Assembly: GCA_016702705.1 (NCBI GenBank)
Contig: JADJDM010000001.1
Location: forward strand, 558,001 to 622,000
Source of the DNA: Bacteroidota bacterium
Lineage (GTDB): Bacteria > Bacteroidota > Bacteroidia > B-17B0 > Aurantibacillaceae
Direction: 5' to 3'
DNA: 64,000 nt
The notes beneath the pieces are model-generated. The model was not told the origin of the DNA. It did no database searches and was given only the letters and a program-made list of their open reading frames with translations. This document shows positions 27,901 to 35,742 of this stretch, in pieces (the stretch's first letter is position 1; each line of letters starts with the position of its first letter). The position numbers were made by a program, and so were the translations under genes.

Positions 27901-28137
27901 ACATTGCAGTTTTCCGAAGGTGATACCATTTATATGAGTAGTGATGGTTACGCAGATCAATTTGGTGGAACTAACGGTAAAAAGTTAATGACTAAACGAT
28001 TTAAAGAAGTATTACTCGGTATTCAAAATCAAGACATGATAATGCAACACAAGTCGCTTGATTTTGAAATTACTGAATGGATGGGAAGCACTTACGAACA
28101 AGTAGATGATATCCTTGTTATTGGTATTAAGTTTTAA
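24976..28137 (+). CDS. Two-component-propeller sensor with Y_Y_Y domain and SpoIIE phosphatase
   Basis: 1053 residues starting at a GTG (no in-frame ATG before the signal peptide LRFFKIVFLLLVFATSNTYA). About 13-14 reg_prop repeats of the 'NIWIGTYGGGVCMFRN' type make two seven-bladed propellers (residues about 25-640). A Y_Y_Y Ig-like domain (about 660-730: PPGKYTFKVKAQNSSGIW), one membrane helix (WWFYTLCVILILSSIITFI) and a coiled coil follow. The C-terminal PP2C-like SpoIIE domain (about 835-1053) has SGDFYW, AAVDCTGHGVPGAFMSM and SDGYADQFGG, with the metal-binding Asp residues intact. It probably senses an external ligand and dephosphorylates a cytoplasmic anti-anti-sigma or similar protein; partner not in the window. 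Confidence 0.88.
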   Translation: MLRFFKIVFLLLVFATSNTYAQLYNFKTYNTKHGLANSTINAIYQSNEGYIWFATQGGGLSRFDGKSFKNFTKEDGLISNDITAVYEDDEHNIWIGSIEGLTKFNGKTFKNFTEKDGLGKYTVYGINKNRDGSIWVSTFGAGVKVFKNGKLVQSLDTTNCLPTNDVFCTLEDANGSIWVGAYYQGLVNVSKEGKLINQYKVFKSELKDCSAFSLLQTKDGTLWIGSAGNGLFKIKNGQLEQVKIDLIQRDLIGKIIQDKFDNIWVAAENGLLRIDKDSGVKVFGEKEGLSTIRVQTLSKDYEGNIWIGTYGGGVCMFRNEAILSYTQKDGLSNSKIYAVCNTKNKILLAGSLNGLDYYNGSKFEKVKIKPLDEESITFIHEDKLGNIWVATESEGIVVIRHNGTSFEKVKAFKEIEGKSVQPAYKIVEDNLGNVWVSTFGHGLFKFTEKDAIGIKDEGLTSNDLTSLYFGKDNILYVAAVQNGVFKYDGKSFKAMDDAPSTLSTVFSITGNEKGDVFFGTQDGGIVIYSKGKYTSINTKAGVCSNLINGIDYRENNLWIGTDKGVDKIQLTANLDASTITYFDNENGFISNEINQNGVFIDENRNIWFCTNGGITRYDPSLDWAHSIPPKLVLNDIKLSYQRVDWTKFADSLNPSNDLPVGLSLSYKNNNLSFSFQATTVDNIHYQFMLEGYEDDWSPLTTKNEAVYTNIPPGKYTFKVKAQNSSGIWSAESISYSFEITPPFWKTWWFYTLCVILILSSIITFIRYRTAQLEKEKKVLEQKVEERTLELKESNHKLFDALHDIKDSINYAERIQRAMLPSDVTIQKNLPKSFILFKPRDVVSGDFYWFSHREGIDYIAAVDCTGHGVPGAFMSMVGSSLLNEIILTMHTKDPSEILSLLNRGVQDALKQRENQTRDGMDLALCAIDYNNKIVKYVGANRALWIIKDGATEVEEIKATKCAIGGFTDESQHYTTHTLQFSEGDTIYMSSDGYADQFGGTNGKKLMTKRFKEVLLGIQNQDMIMQHKSLDFEITEWMGSTYEQVDDILVIGIKF

Positions 28138-29132
28138 ACGTCTTCCTCTTTCTTTTTGAACAAATATTTTTTCTGATTAAAATTATAAGTTAAGCCTACA
28201 ACAAATCTTCCTTTTGAATTTAAATTATTGCCTTCAATTTTTTCATACGCCTTAAATTGAAATGTGGTTGATAGCGAAAAGGTTTTATAATATAAATCCA
28301 AGCCCGGACCAGTTAGCAAACAATTCATCGATGTTCCTTTTTGTAAATCTTTATTTATAAAAAGACCTTTGGTATACTCGTAATAAGATTGAACAGAAGG
28401 AATAATAATAAAATCATTTACCTTAAATTTAAAAAACACATTTAAGTAATTACTTGTACTGTTAGCAATCCTTTCTTTATAATAGTTTTCACCATTTATT
28501 TTGTAAACCGAATTTATACTAAATCCAAATTTGCGATAACCATATAAGTAGTTTGCATAAAAAAATCCATCAACACTTCCTGTACCCGCTTGCATTAAAA
28601 AGGGCAAACGGTTTTTGTTTTCGTCTTTCGCATAATAATTGCCGCTGGGTAATTTTATGCCTGAACCAACAATTAATCGATGCTGAAATTTTTCATAATC
28701 TACTTTTTTAATTAAATGGTATCCAGCGAAAAACGTAGGGTCTCCTAAACCGGTATATTGTCTTGTTAAAGAATCTTCTTTGCTTTTATTACTGTTTATT
28801 GGAATAATTGCATTCAATTCTATTCGGTGATGAATAAAATATTTCGCCCTTAATTCATATACTTTGTACGATTCAAAATCCTTACTCGAGTAAACTCTTG
28901 TAAAACCAGTAGGTGTAATTGAGTCATGACTTCCGTGCATAACCTTATATGCTCCGACTGGAAAAAATGTTCCTTTCTGATCATAAGTTCTATAACCATT
29001 AAATACACGGTATCTATGATAAAAGGATAATTGACTTTGATTATCATAAGGTGTGATTCCCATAAAACAACCACAAATATCACATGCAAAAGTATTTAAA
29101 CTTAAGCAGGTGAGAATAACTAGAATTCTCAT
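28134..29132 (-). CDS. Outer-membrane beta-barrel protein with N-terminal CDICGC motif
   Basis: 332 residues. The signal peptide (MRILVILTCLSLNTFA) is followed immediately by CDICGCFMGITPYDNQ, three Cys clustered at the mature N terminus, then alternating aromatic beta strands (YHRYRVFN, YYAKDENKNRLPF, NVFFKFKVNDFIIIPSVQSYYEY) ending in YNF-type strands. This is the 'transporter'/MetA-type barrel seen in Bacteroidota MbnP clusters. The CxxCxC cluster may bind copper, an inference. It is the last gene of the reverse copper-protein operon and its stop overlaps the stop of the SpoIIE gene by 4 bases. Confidence 0.65.
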   Translation of the reverse strand: MRILVILTCLSLNTFACDICGCFMGITPYDNQSQLSFYHRYRVFNGYRTYDQKGTFFPVGAYKVMHGSHDSITPTGFTRVYSSKDFESYKVYELRAKYFIHHRIELNAIIPINSNKSKEDSLTRQYTGLGDPTFFAGYHLIKKVDYEKFQHRLIVGSGIKLPSGNYYAKDENKNRLPFLMQAGTGSVDGFFYANYLYGYRKFGFSINSVYKINGENYYKERIANSTSNYLNVFFKFKVNDFIIIPSVQSYYEYTKGLFINKDLQKGTSMNCLLTGPGLDLYYKTFSLSTTFQFKAYEKIEGNNLNSKGRFVVGLTYNFNQKKYLFKKKEEDV

Positions 29133-29147
29133 ATAGTGTTTTTTTAA

Positions 29148-29528
29148 TTAATCTCCTTCAGTTACAGGAACATCGATGCCAATAGATTCTTTGGTACGTA
29201 AGCTAACTGGAATTCCTCCATTAACAATGTATGGCGGTGGAATAGCAAAATCTTCTCCTACTGCATACAAATAATAATCTCCTTTGTATAAAGAGGGAAT
29301 TTCATAGTTTCCATTTATATCAGCAGTAACTTTTGTGTCGTATTTGCTTACATCTGAACCGGCTGACTCCTTCGAATCAAACTTAATATAAACGATAGCA
29401 TTTGGAATTGCTTTGCTATGATGAACAACCTTGCCTTTAATAGAAGACTTACCGCCGAGTTCGTTTTTTTTACATGCCCCTACTAAGAAGACAAGTAAAA
29501 TGAGAATTGAGAAAAATATTTTTTTCAT
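29148..29528 (-). CDS. Small lipoprotein with carboxypeptidase-regulatory-like fold
   Basis: 126 residues. Signal peptide and lipobox (LVGAC, Cys19), then one beta-sandwich: SSIKGKVVHHSKAIPNAIVY, KVTADINGNYEIPSLYKGDY, which is the CarboxypepD_reg pattern of a transthyretin-like domain. No catalytic residues are expected; such domains act as scaffolds or ligand-binding modules. It lies 15 bases upstream of the barrel gene and 7 bases downstream of the second MbnP gene, so it is part of that operon. Confidence 0.75.
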   Translation of the reverse strand: MKKIFFSILILLVFLVGACKKNELGGKSSIKGKVVHHSKAIPNAIVYIKFDSKESAGSDVSKYDTKVTADINGNYEIPSLYKGDYYLYAVGEDFAIPPPYIVNGGIPVSLRTKESIGIDVPVTEGD

Positions 29529-29535
29529 TTATAAA

Positions 29536-30308
29536 TTAATTTTGAATAGATTTTATTGAAAACATATCTGCATAATTATCTGCAAGTAGTTTCGATGTTT
29601 GATTTATACTAGAAACATTATGTGTTGTAGTAAAGCTAATTGTATTTGGATTAACAAACCATTCTTTAACATTACAGTTAATTGTAATTTTTGGATTACC
29701 CGTTTGATTCAATGTTAGCGGTCCTCCTGCAAAATTTAAAGTGATTTTTTTTAAAGCGTTGTTTATTCCTTTAAAACCACCTATGTGAAAAGCAAGCGAT
29801 TTATCAGGTGCGCCTGATTGTTGAGAATAACCTTCTAGTTTCGCCATTATGTAACCAGTATTCCAACTCCAGAACATGCCAAGGTTGGGACTTAAGTCGC
29901 CTGATTGAGAACCAGAAACGTTACGCGTGGAATCAACACCAATAACATACTCAATTGAAGAATAAGTATTAAAAGGCACATTACTTAGTAAAATAGTTTG
30001 AGAGGAAACAACAGATTCATTAATTAAGTGATAACTCTCCACTTCTTCATACACTTTGTTATCTAAAGAAATTAACTTAATGTTACTTATATAATATTTA
30101 TAAGTAGTGATTTTTAATTTTTCGCCAGAGTTTAATGTATAATTACACTATCCAATATAAGATTTAAGGAATCAAAAATATTGTCAAAGTTAATAGTAAC
30201 AGAAGAACTTGTAATTGGATCAACAGGTTCACGCAGTTCTTTATCCTTTTCGCATGCCGTAAAGAGTGATAGGATTAAGGTTATACTATAAAAAATATTT
30301 TTGTTCAT
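29536..30308 (-). pseudogene. Second MbnP-type copper-binding lipoprotein, interrupted by a single-base frameshift
   Basis: The intact 3' part (172 residues from a GTG/ATG at 30054) matches the neighbouring MbnP protein almost along its length: YHLINE, GVDSTRNVSGSQSG, GMFWSWNTGYIMAKLEGYS, HIGGFKG. The missing N terminus is present upstream in another frame. From the ATG at 30308 one reads MNKNIFYSITLILSLFTAC (lipobox) and then VTINFDNIFDSLNLILDSV. Adding one T (A on the coding strand) at about 30143-30144 joins both into a full MbnP of about 256 residues. The ATG overlaps the stop of the peroxidase gene by one base. Either a recent mutation or a sequence error. Confidence 0.75.
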
Positions 30309-31348
30309 TAGTTAGGGTCTCTAAACCGCTCGTCGCTTAAAAGTTTATAATCAGTTAAAGTAAGCAGAAAAGCTTTAATATCTGCTTTTTCTTGCGAACT
30401 TAATGTAATTCCATTTTGCAAAATAGGATCTAAAGTGCCATAATTGACTATTCCAGAAGTATAATGATTTAAAGCTTCATCTAATGTATTAAATCTTCCG
30501 TCGTGCATGTACGGCGCTGTTAATGCAATGTTTCTTAAGCTAGGAGTTTTAAATTTATATCTATCACTTGGGCTCCCTGTAATATGAGCTCTTCCAGTAT
30601 CTTGCAAAATCGGGTTCATACTCAAGCCGTTGTTTCTAAATTCATAATCTGTAAACAATGGTTCTTTGTGACAAGAGTTACATTTTTGCACAAACAAGTT
30701 ATAACCACTCAACTCCTGCGCATTCATTTCTCCACCTACTTCTACTCTTTTGTAATAATCATATTTACTGTTGTAAGAATATAACATTCCTTGAAACTGT
30801 GCGAGTGCAAATAATATTCTTTGAGAATTTATAGAATCAGTTCCAAATGCTCGAAGAAACAATTGCTTGTACTTATTACTTGACGAAAGTTTAGAAATAA
30901 CTGCATTCAAATCAGAATCCATTTCAACAGGGTTTGATATTGGACCTAAAGGCTGAACTTCAATATGATTAATGCCTCCGTCCCACATAAAGGAAGTATT
31001 CCAGTTTAAGTTAAATAATCCTGGGGCATTTCGATTGCCTAACAAACCATCTATTCCATGACTGAATTTATGTTCGGAGTGAGCAAAAGCGACAAAATTT
31101 TGATGACAAGATCCGCACGAAATAGTATTATCACGTGAGAGCATTTTTTCATAAAATAAGGATCTACCCAAAGCAAATCCATCTTCTGTTAAGGGATTGT
31201 TTTGATAAGTATAAACTGGACTTGGCCAACCCTCTGGCACTACCTGTCGAATATTTTCGACAGGTAGTTGAGGTTTAATTTCAGGATCAACACTACATGA
31301 AAAACCTATGATGCTCCAAAGTAATATTATATTTAGTTTTTTATACAT
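30308..31348 (-). CDS. MbnH/MauG-like di-haem cytochrome c peroxidase, lipoprotein
   Basis: 346 residues. Signal peptide with lipobox (GFSC18). Two c-type haem sites: CGSCH (78-82) and CNSCH (223-227). The connecting region has NRNAPGLFNLNWN, FMWDGGINHIEVQPLGPISNP and a C-terminal KFKTPSLRNIALTAPYMHDGRF, all typical of the CcpA/MauG superfamily. Next to MbnP genes, the MbnH branch is known to oxidise a tryptophan of MbnP to kynurenine with a high-valent di-haem intermediate. It lies between the two MbnP copies with one-base overlaps on both sides. Alternative: an ordinary peroxide-detoxifying CcpA. Confidence 0.85.
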   Translation of the reverse strand: MYKKLNIILLWSIIGFSCSVDPEIKPQLPVENIRQVVPEGWPSPVYTYQNNPLTEDGFALGRSLFYEKMLSRDNTISCGSCHQNFVAFAHSEHKFSHGIDGLLGNRNAPGLFNLNWNTSFMWDGGINHIEVQPLGPISNPVEMDSDLNAVISKLSSSNKYKQLFLRAFGTDSINSQRILFALAQFQGMLYSYNSKYDYYKRVEVGGEMNAQELSGYNLFVQKCNSCHKEPLFTDYEFRNNGLSMNPILQDTGRAHITGSPSDRYKFKTPSLRNIALTAPYMHDGRFNTLDEALNHYTSGIVNYGTLDPILQNGITLSSQEKADIKAFLLTLTDYKLLSDERFRDPN

Positions 31349-32127
31349 TAGTTGTGTATGTGTTCAACCGAAAACATGTCTGCATAGTTATCAGCGATAT
31401 TTTTTGCAGATGTTCCTGGCATGTGTATAGTGTGTGTTGTAGCTAAATTAATTGTTGTAGGGTTTTTAAACCATTCCAAAACATCACAAGATAAATGGAT
31501 TTCCGGATTTACACTACTGCTAACGTTAGCAGTTGAACCATTAAAAGAAGGGCTAACTGTTTTTAGTACATTGTTTACGCCGCTAAATCCTCCAACATGA
31601 TATAGTATATCTTTTGACGATGCTCCAGATTGATTTGAATGCCCTTCAAGTTTAGCCATAATATAACCAGAGTTCCAATCCCAGAACATTCCATTAGTAG
31701 TGGCTAAAGCACCTGTTTGTGCTCCTGAAACATTTCTTAAAGAATCTACTCCAATTACAAAGCTTACAGCAGTGTAATTGCCAAAAGGAACATTAGCCAC
31801 ACTAAAAGTTTTAGAAGCAGCAGTTGCTTCATCTATTAAATGGTAGCTTTCAGGTTCTGTGAAAATAGACCCATCAGATTTTGTAAATTTTACATTACTG
31901 ATATAGTATTTAAATTTAGTAAAATACAATGTATCATTATTTGGTGTTACATAGTTTACTGTATTTAAAGTTAAAGCATTAGTGTCAACCATATGTTCAA
32001 AGTTTAGACTAATTGAACCCGTGGTTGCCGCAGGCGTAGGAGTTGGTGTAACCTCATCAACTGGGTCTTTTTTACATGATGTAAACACTGTACTTAGTAT
32101 TGCGATTGCGAAAATTATTTTTTTCAT
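31348..32127 (-). CDS. MbnP-type periplasmic copper-binding lipoprotein
   Basis: 259 residues. Lipobox FTSC18, then a Thr/Pro linker and the MbnP-family core: SISLNFEHMVDTNALTL, TKFKYYISNVKFT, YHLIDEA, VPFGNYTAVSFVIGVDSLRN, GMFWDWNSGYIMAKLEGHS, YHVGGFSG. Candidate metal ligands are the conserved His residues (in FEHMV, LEGHS and YHVGGF) and the Trp residues of FWDW are the obvious candidates for kynurenine formation by the MbnH partner. First MbnP copy of the operon, coupled to the peroxidase by TAATG. The C-terminal DNYADMFSVEHIHN ends with a His pair. Confidence 0.85.
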   Translation of the reverse strand: MKKIIFAIAILSTVFTSCKKDPVDEVTPTPTPAATTGSISLNFEHMVDTNALTLNTVNYVTPNNDTLYFTKFKYYISNVKFTKSDGSIFTEPESYHLIDEATAASKTFSVANVPFGNYTAVSFVIGVDSLRNVSGAQTGALATTNGMFWDWNSGYIMAKLEGHSNQSGASSKDILYHVGGFSGVNNVLKTVSPSFNGSTANVSSSVNPEIHLSCDVLEWFKNPTTINLATTHTIHMPGTSAKNIADNYADMFSVEHIHN

Positions 32128-32349
32128 TATATTTATTATTTGAATGTTATTTATTTAAAATTTTAGCGAAGTATCTATTAATACTTCTTAGTTCACCAAC
32201 TACAATACATAGTTGTATGAACAGTATAAAAAGTAATACCGTCATTTTTCAGTTAATGATTAAGTGAAATAAACGCACATTCATACTATAAAATTAGGCT
32301 AAAGCGCTTTATAATACAAATGGTTTATAAATTAAGATTAGGTTTTGCT

Positions 32350-32724
32350 TTAAGCAATTAGATTAGGCGGATGAAATACAGAATTGCTTAATTTAACAGG
32401 CTTTTTCAGCATGTAATATTCAACAAAGCTGAACTTTGTTTCATAAACAAAAAACTGATCCTTATCATTTAAAGTGCAATTATGCGTTTCAAACTTTTCT
32501 TTTAGGTCAGCCCCTGGAACAGAACTTTCTTGTTTTTCTTCTTCCTCTAAACTTTTGTTTAGTTGACAAGAACCTTTACAACATGAATCAGGCTCATCCT
32601 TTTTCTCACAAAGATTTTTGGCAATATATTCTCTGTTAGCCTCGAAATTAATAATGATAGCAAGCTTTGCGGAAGTTTGTAGTAAAATTCCAGCCAATAA
32701 TAATATGGCAATTAAAGCTTTCAT
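32350..32724 (-). CDS. Small exported protein with Cys-rich motif
   Basis: 124 residues from the ATG at 32724; a 9-residue longer reading has no sensible signal peptide. Signal peptide MKALIAILLLAGILLQTSA, then REYIAKNLCEKKDEPDSCCK and GSCQL, a C-x8-CC-x3-C block. This arrangement (IAKNLCEnr..p...C.GxC.L.kqL) recurs in small Bacteroidota proteins of unknown role near metal-uptake genes. The C terminus (NSVFHPPNLIA) is a further conserved-looking tail. Its position 222 bases upstream of the MbnP/MbnH operon, same strand, supports a link to copper; that remains inference. Confidence 0.65.
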   Translation of the reverse strand: MKALIAILLLAGILLQTSAKLAIIINFEANREYIAKNLCEKKDEPDSCCKGSCQLNKSLEEEEKQESSVPGADLKEKFETHNCTLNDKDQFFVYETKFSFVEYYMLKKPVKLSNSVFHPPNLIA

Positions 32725-32849
32725 TTTGATTAGGGAATTAACCCATCCCAATTATAGACGATAATAAATCAATTATCATTCGTAATTGGGAGCGAAAATA
32801 CATAAAAACTTAATTCGTCAAGTACTTATTACAATAACATTTCTATTCG

Positions 32850-32857
32850 TACTTTTG
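32850..32857 (+). promoter_or_regulatory. -7 element upstream of hemL
   Basis: TACTTTTG fits TAnnTTTG, 16 bases before the ATG. No TTG is at the optimal upstream distance. Confidence 0.35.
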
Positions 32858-32873
32858 CACAAATAAAAAAACT

Positions 32874-34160
32874 ATGAATCGCACAAAATCAAACGAACTA
32901 TATACCGAAGCATTAAATTATTTTCCAGGCGGAGTTAACTCACCCGTGCGTGCATTTAGAAGCGTAGGAGGAACTCCATTATTTATTAAAAAGGGAAAAG
33001 GGGCTCATATTTGGGATGCCGATGGAAATGAGTTTATTGATTATTGTGCAAGCTGGGGGCCACTTATTTTGGGCCACGCAAATGATACAGTGCTTAAAAA
33101 AGTATCTGAAGTAATGTATAACGGAACATCTTTTGGTGCACCAACCGAATTAGAAAATGAACTAGCCAAACTGATTATTAGCAATAATAAGTATGTAGAA
33201 AAAATTCGTTTTGTAAGTAGTGGAACCGAAGCGGTAATGAGCGCAATTCGTTTAGCTCGTGGTTATACAGGCAAATCAAAAATTTTGAAATTCGAAGGTT
33301 GTTATCACGGTCATAGCGATTCATTATTGGTAAAGGCTGGCTCAGGTTTAGTTACATTTGGTAATAGCTCTTCTGCGGGTGTGCCTGAGAGTGTTGTTAA
33401 CGATACCATTGTTGTTTCCTTAAATAATAAAGATGCAGTAACAAAAGCATTTGAACAATTTGGAAATGATATTGCTTGTATTATCATTGAACCAATTCCA
33501 GCAAACAATGGCTTGTTGTTGCAGGACAAAGATTATTTACAATTCTTAAGAGATATTACTAAACAATACAAATCACTTTTAATTTTTGATGAGGTTATTT
33601 CTGGATTCCGTGTTGGTTTTGAAGGAGCAGCAGGGTATTATGAGATAACACCTGATATTGTTACTTATGGTAAAATAATAGGTGGTGGCTTTCCAGTAGG
33701 CGCTTATGGCGCTAGTAAAGAAATAATGTCGAACATTTCTCCTGATGGTGCAGTTTATCAGGCGGGAACATTAAGTGGTAATCCTGTTGCAATGGCTGCG
33801 GGTATTGCGCAACTAAGCGAATGTTTAAAGCCGAATTTTTATAAAAATCTTGCTGACAAAACAAAACAATTAGTTGATGGAATTCAAGCTGCCTATACCA
33901 ATAAAAATATTCCATTCAAAATTCATGCAATAGGTTCCATATTTTGGATTGCATTTAGCAATGATAATATTAAAACAGCTGAAGCAATTGATAGCGATAG
34001 TATGAAGCATTTTCGTTTATTGCACGCAGCATTGCTCGAAAATGGAGTTTACTTAGGTCCTTCAGGATATGAAGTAGGTTTTATTGGCGAAGCTCACACG
34101 CAACAAGATTTAGAAAAAACAATTGCAGCTTTTGCAAAAGCGTTTGAGGTGCTGGCTTAA
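32874..34160 (+). CDS. hemL: Glutamate-1-semialdehyde 2,1-aminomutase
   Basis: 428 residues, class III aminotransferase fold. Characteristic motifs: YFPGGVNSPVRAFRSVGGTP at the N terminus, FVSSGTEAVMSAIRLARG, ILKFEGCYHGHSDSLLVKAGSG, LIFDEVISGFRVG and the PLP lysine in YGKIIGGGFPVGAYG. It converts glutamate-1-semialdehyde to 5-aminolevulinate, the C5-route precursor of haem. Length is normal. It stands as a single gene; the haem link to the nearby di-haem peroxidase is only positional. Confidence 0.97.
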   Translation: MNRTKSNELYTEALNYFPGGVNSPVRAFRSVGGTPLFIKKGKGAHIWDADGNEFIDYCASWGPLILGHANDTVLKKVSEVMYNGTSFGAPTELENELAKLIISNNKYVEKIRFVSSGTEAVMSAIRLARGYTGKSKILKFEGCYHGHSDSLLVKAGSGLVTFGNSSSAGVPESVVNDTIVVSLNNKDAVTKAFEQFGNDIACIIIEPIPANNGLLLQDKDYLQFLRDITKQYKSLLIFDEVISGFRVGFEGAAGYYEITPDIVTYGKIIGGGFPVGAYGASKEIMSNISPDGAVYQAGTLSGNPVAMAAGIAQLSECLKPNFYKNLADKTKQLVDGIQAAYTNKNIPFKIHAIGSIFWIAFSNDNIKTAEAIDSDSMKHFRLLHAALLENGVYLGPSGYEVGFIGEAHTQQDLEKTIAAFAKAFEVLA

Positions 34161-34205
34161 CTAAAGGATAGCTTTTAGCTAACATCATCTTTGCTTTTTT
34201 GAGTG

Positions 34206-34213
34206 TAATTTTG
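34206..34213 (+). promoter_or_regulatory. -7 element upstream of pyk
   Basis: TAATTTTG matches TAnnTTTG, 28 bases before the ATG at 34242. Confidence 0.35.
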
Positions 34214-34241
34214 TACATTCGTATCTTACTCAATTTAGATT

Positions 34242-35672
34242 ATGGGATTAAATTACAATAAAACAAAGATTGTTGCCACAATGGGTCCGGCAACTGCTGA
34301 TATTAAGGTATTAGAAGAAATGTTTGATGCAGGTTTAGATATCTGCCGAATCAATTTTTCGCATGGTGATTATAGTGCAGTACAACAAACTGTAAATAAC
34401 ATTCGTGAATTAAATAAAAGATTAGGAAGATTTGTTGGTATACTTGGAGATTTGCAAGGACCAAAACTTCGTATTGGGATGGTAAAAAATAATGCTGTTG
34501 AATTAGTTAATGGCAAAGAAATAATTATTACAACAACAGAGTGCGAAGGTGATGATCATAAAATTTATATTACCTATCCACAATTTCCAAAGGATGTTAA
34601 GGTTGGTGAATTGGTTTTAATTGATGATGGTAAGTTGCATCTAAAAGTTGTTTCTACTAATGGAAACGATGAAGTTAGAGCAAGCATTATTTCGGGTGGA
34701 ACACTTTCTTCTAAAAAAGGAGTTAATTTACCCAACACAAAAATTTCACTTCCATGTTTAACTCCAAAAGATTTACGCGATTTAGATTTTGTTTTGGAAA
34801 ACGATTTTGATTGGGTAGGTTTATCTTTTGTTCGTTCGGTTACAGATATTGTTGAGTTGAAAGAAATCATTAAAAGCAAAGGTAAAAAAACACGCGTTAT
34901 AGCTAAAATAGAGAAGCCAGAAGCTGTTCGTGAAATAGATAATATTATTGATGTTACGGATGGATTAATGGTTGCTCGTGGTGATTTAGGTGTAGAGTTA
35001 CCAATGGAAGAAGTTCCTATGCTGCAAAAGATGATGGTGAAAAAATGTATTAATGCATCTAAACCTGTAATTATTGCAACACAAATGATGGAGAGTATGA
35101 TTACTAGTTTTACTCCAACGCGTGCTGAGGTTAATGATGTTGCCAACGCTGTTATGGATGGGGCGGATGCAGTAATGCTTAGTGCAGAAACATCTGTAGG
35201 TAAATATCCAGTAAAAGTTGTAGAGATTATGAGAAAGGTAATTACTCAAGTAGAAAAATCAGAAGATATATACTATCGCGAGCATGCACCTGAAATGAAA
35301 ACAATAACTTATGTTACTGATACGATTTGTTACAGTGCTTGTACCTTAGCTAAAACTGCTGGTGTAAAAGCTATTATTTCTATGTCCAACAGTGGTTACA
35401 CTGCATATAAATTAGCAAGTCACCGCCCTAAAGCAAACGTTTATATATTTACAGATAACAATTCGTTACTTACTGCACTTAGCTTAGTTTGGGGTGTGCG
35501 TGGTTTTTATTATGATAAATACGAAAGCACCGATGTTACCTTTGCTGATTTACAGAAATACGTGAAAGATCAAGGCTTAGTAAAGGATGATGATATGATT
35601 ATTAATATTGCTAGTATGCCAATGAATGAGAGAGGCAGAACCAATATGATGAAATTAAGTTACGTGATATAG
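34242..35672 (+). CDS. pyk: Pyruvate kinase
   Basis: 476 residues. TIM barrel with inserted beta domain and C-terminal effector domain. Visible motifs: KIVATMGPA, ICRINFSHGD, LGDLQGPKLRIG, the catalytic stretch RVIAKIEKPEAVREIDNIID and MVARGDLGVELPMEEVP, IATQMMESMI. It makes ATP and pyruvate from phosphoenolpyruvate in glycolysis. Complete and of usual length. Followed by a strong bidirectional terminator shared with the convergent PD40 gene. Confidence 0.98.
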   Translation: MGLNYNKTKIVATMGPATADIKVLEEMFDAGLDICRINFSHGDYSAVQQTVNNIRELNKRLGRFVGILGDLQGPKLRIGMVKNNAVELVNGKEIIITTTECEGDDHKIYITYPQFPKDVKVGELVLIDDGKLHLKVVSTNGNDEVRASIISGGTLSSKKGVNLPNTKISLPCLTPKDLRDLDFVLENDFDWVGLSFVRSVTDIVELKEIIKSKGKKTRVIAKIEKPEAVREIDNIIDVTDGLMVARGDLGVELPMEEVPMLQKMMVKKCINASKPVIIATQMMESMITSFTPTRAEVNDVANAVMDGADAVMLSAETSVGKYPVKVVEIMRKVITQVEKSEDIYYREHAPEMKTITYVTDTICYSACTLAKTAGVKAIISMSNSGYTAYKLASHRPKANVYIFTDNNSLLTALSLVWGVRGFYYDKYESTDVTFADLQKYVKDQGLVKDDDMIINIASMPMNERGRTNMMKLSYVI

Positions 35673-35691
35673 AACTAATATTGAGTAAAAT

Positions 35692-35725
35692 AAAAAACCT
35701 CTTCCTATAAAGAAGAGGTTTTTTT
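35692..35725. terminator. Bidirectional intrinsic terminator
   Basis: AAAAAACCTCTTC and GAAGAGGTTTTTT form a perfect 13-bp stem with a 7-base loop between convergent pyk and the PD40 gene. A and T tracts on both sides let it serve either strand. Confidence 0.9.
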
Positions 35726-35742
35726 ATGGGATATAACTACTA

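Noticed and set aside
15843..31300. Possible sigma-54 (-24/-12) promoters
   Set aside because: TGGCAC matches occur only inside genes (for example near 9734, 15873 and 31237) and lack a TTGC at the proper spacing.
34574..35146. 190-residue minus-strand frame inside pyk
   Set aside because: Antisense to a conserved pyruvate kinase; composition is Ser/Thr/Ile-rich without any motif.
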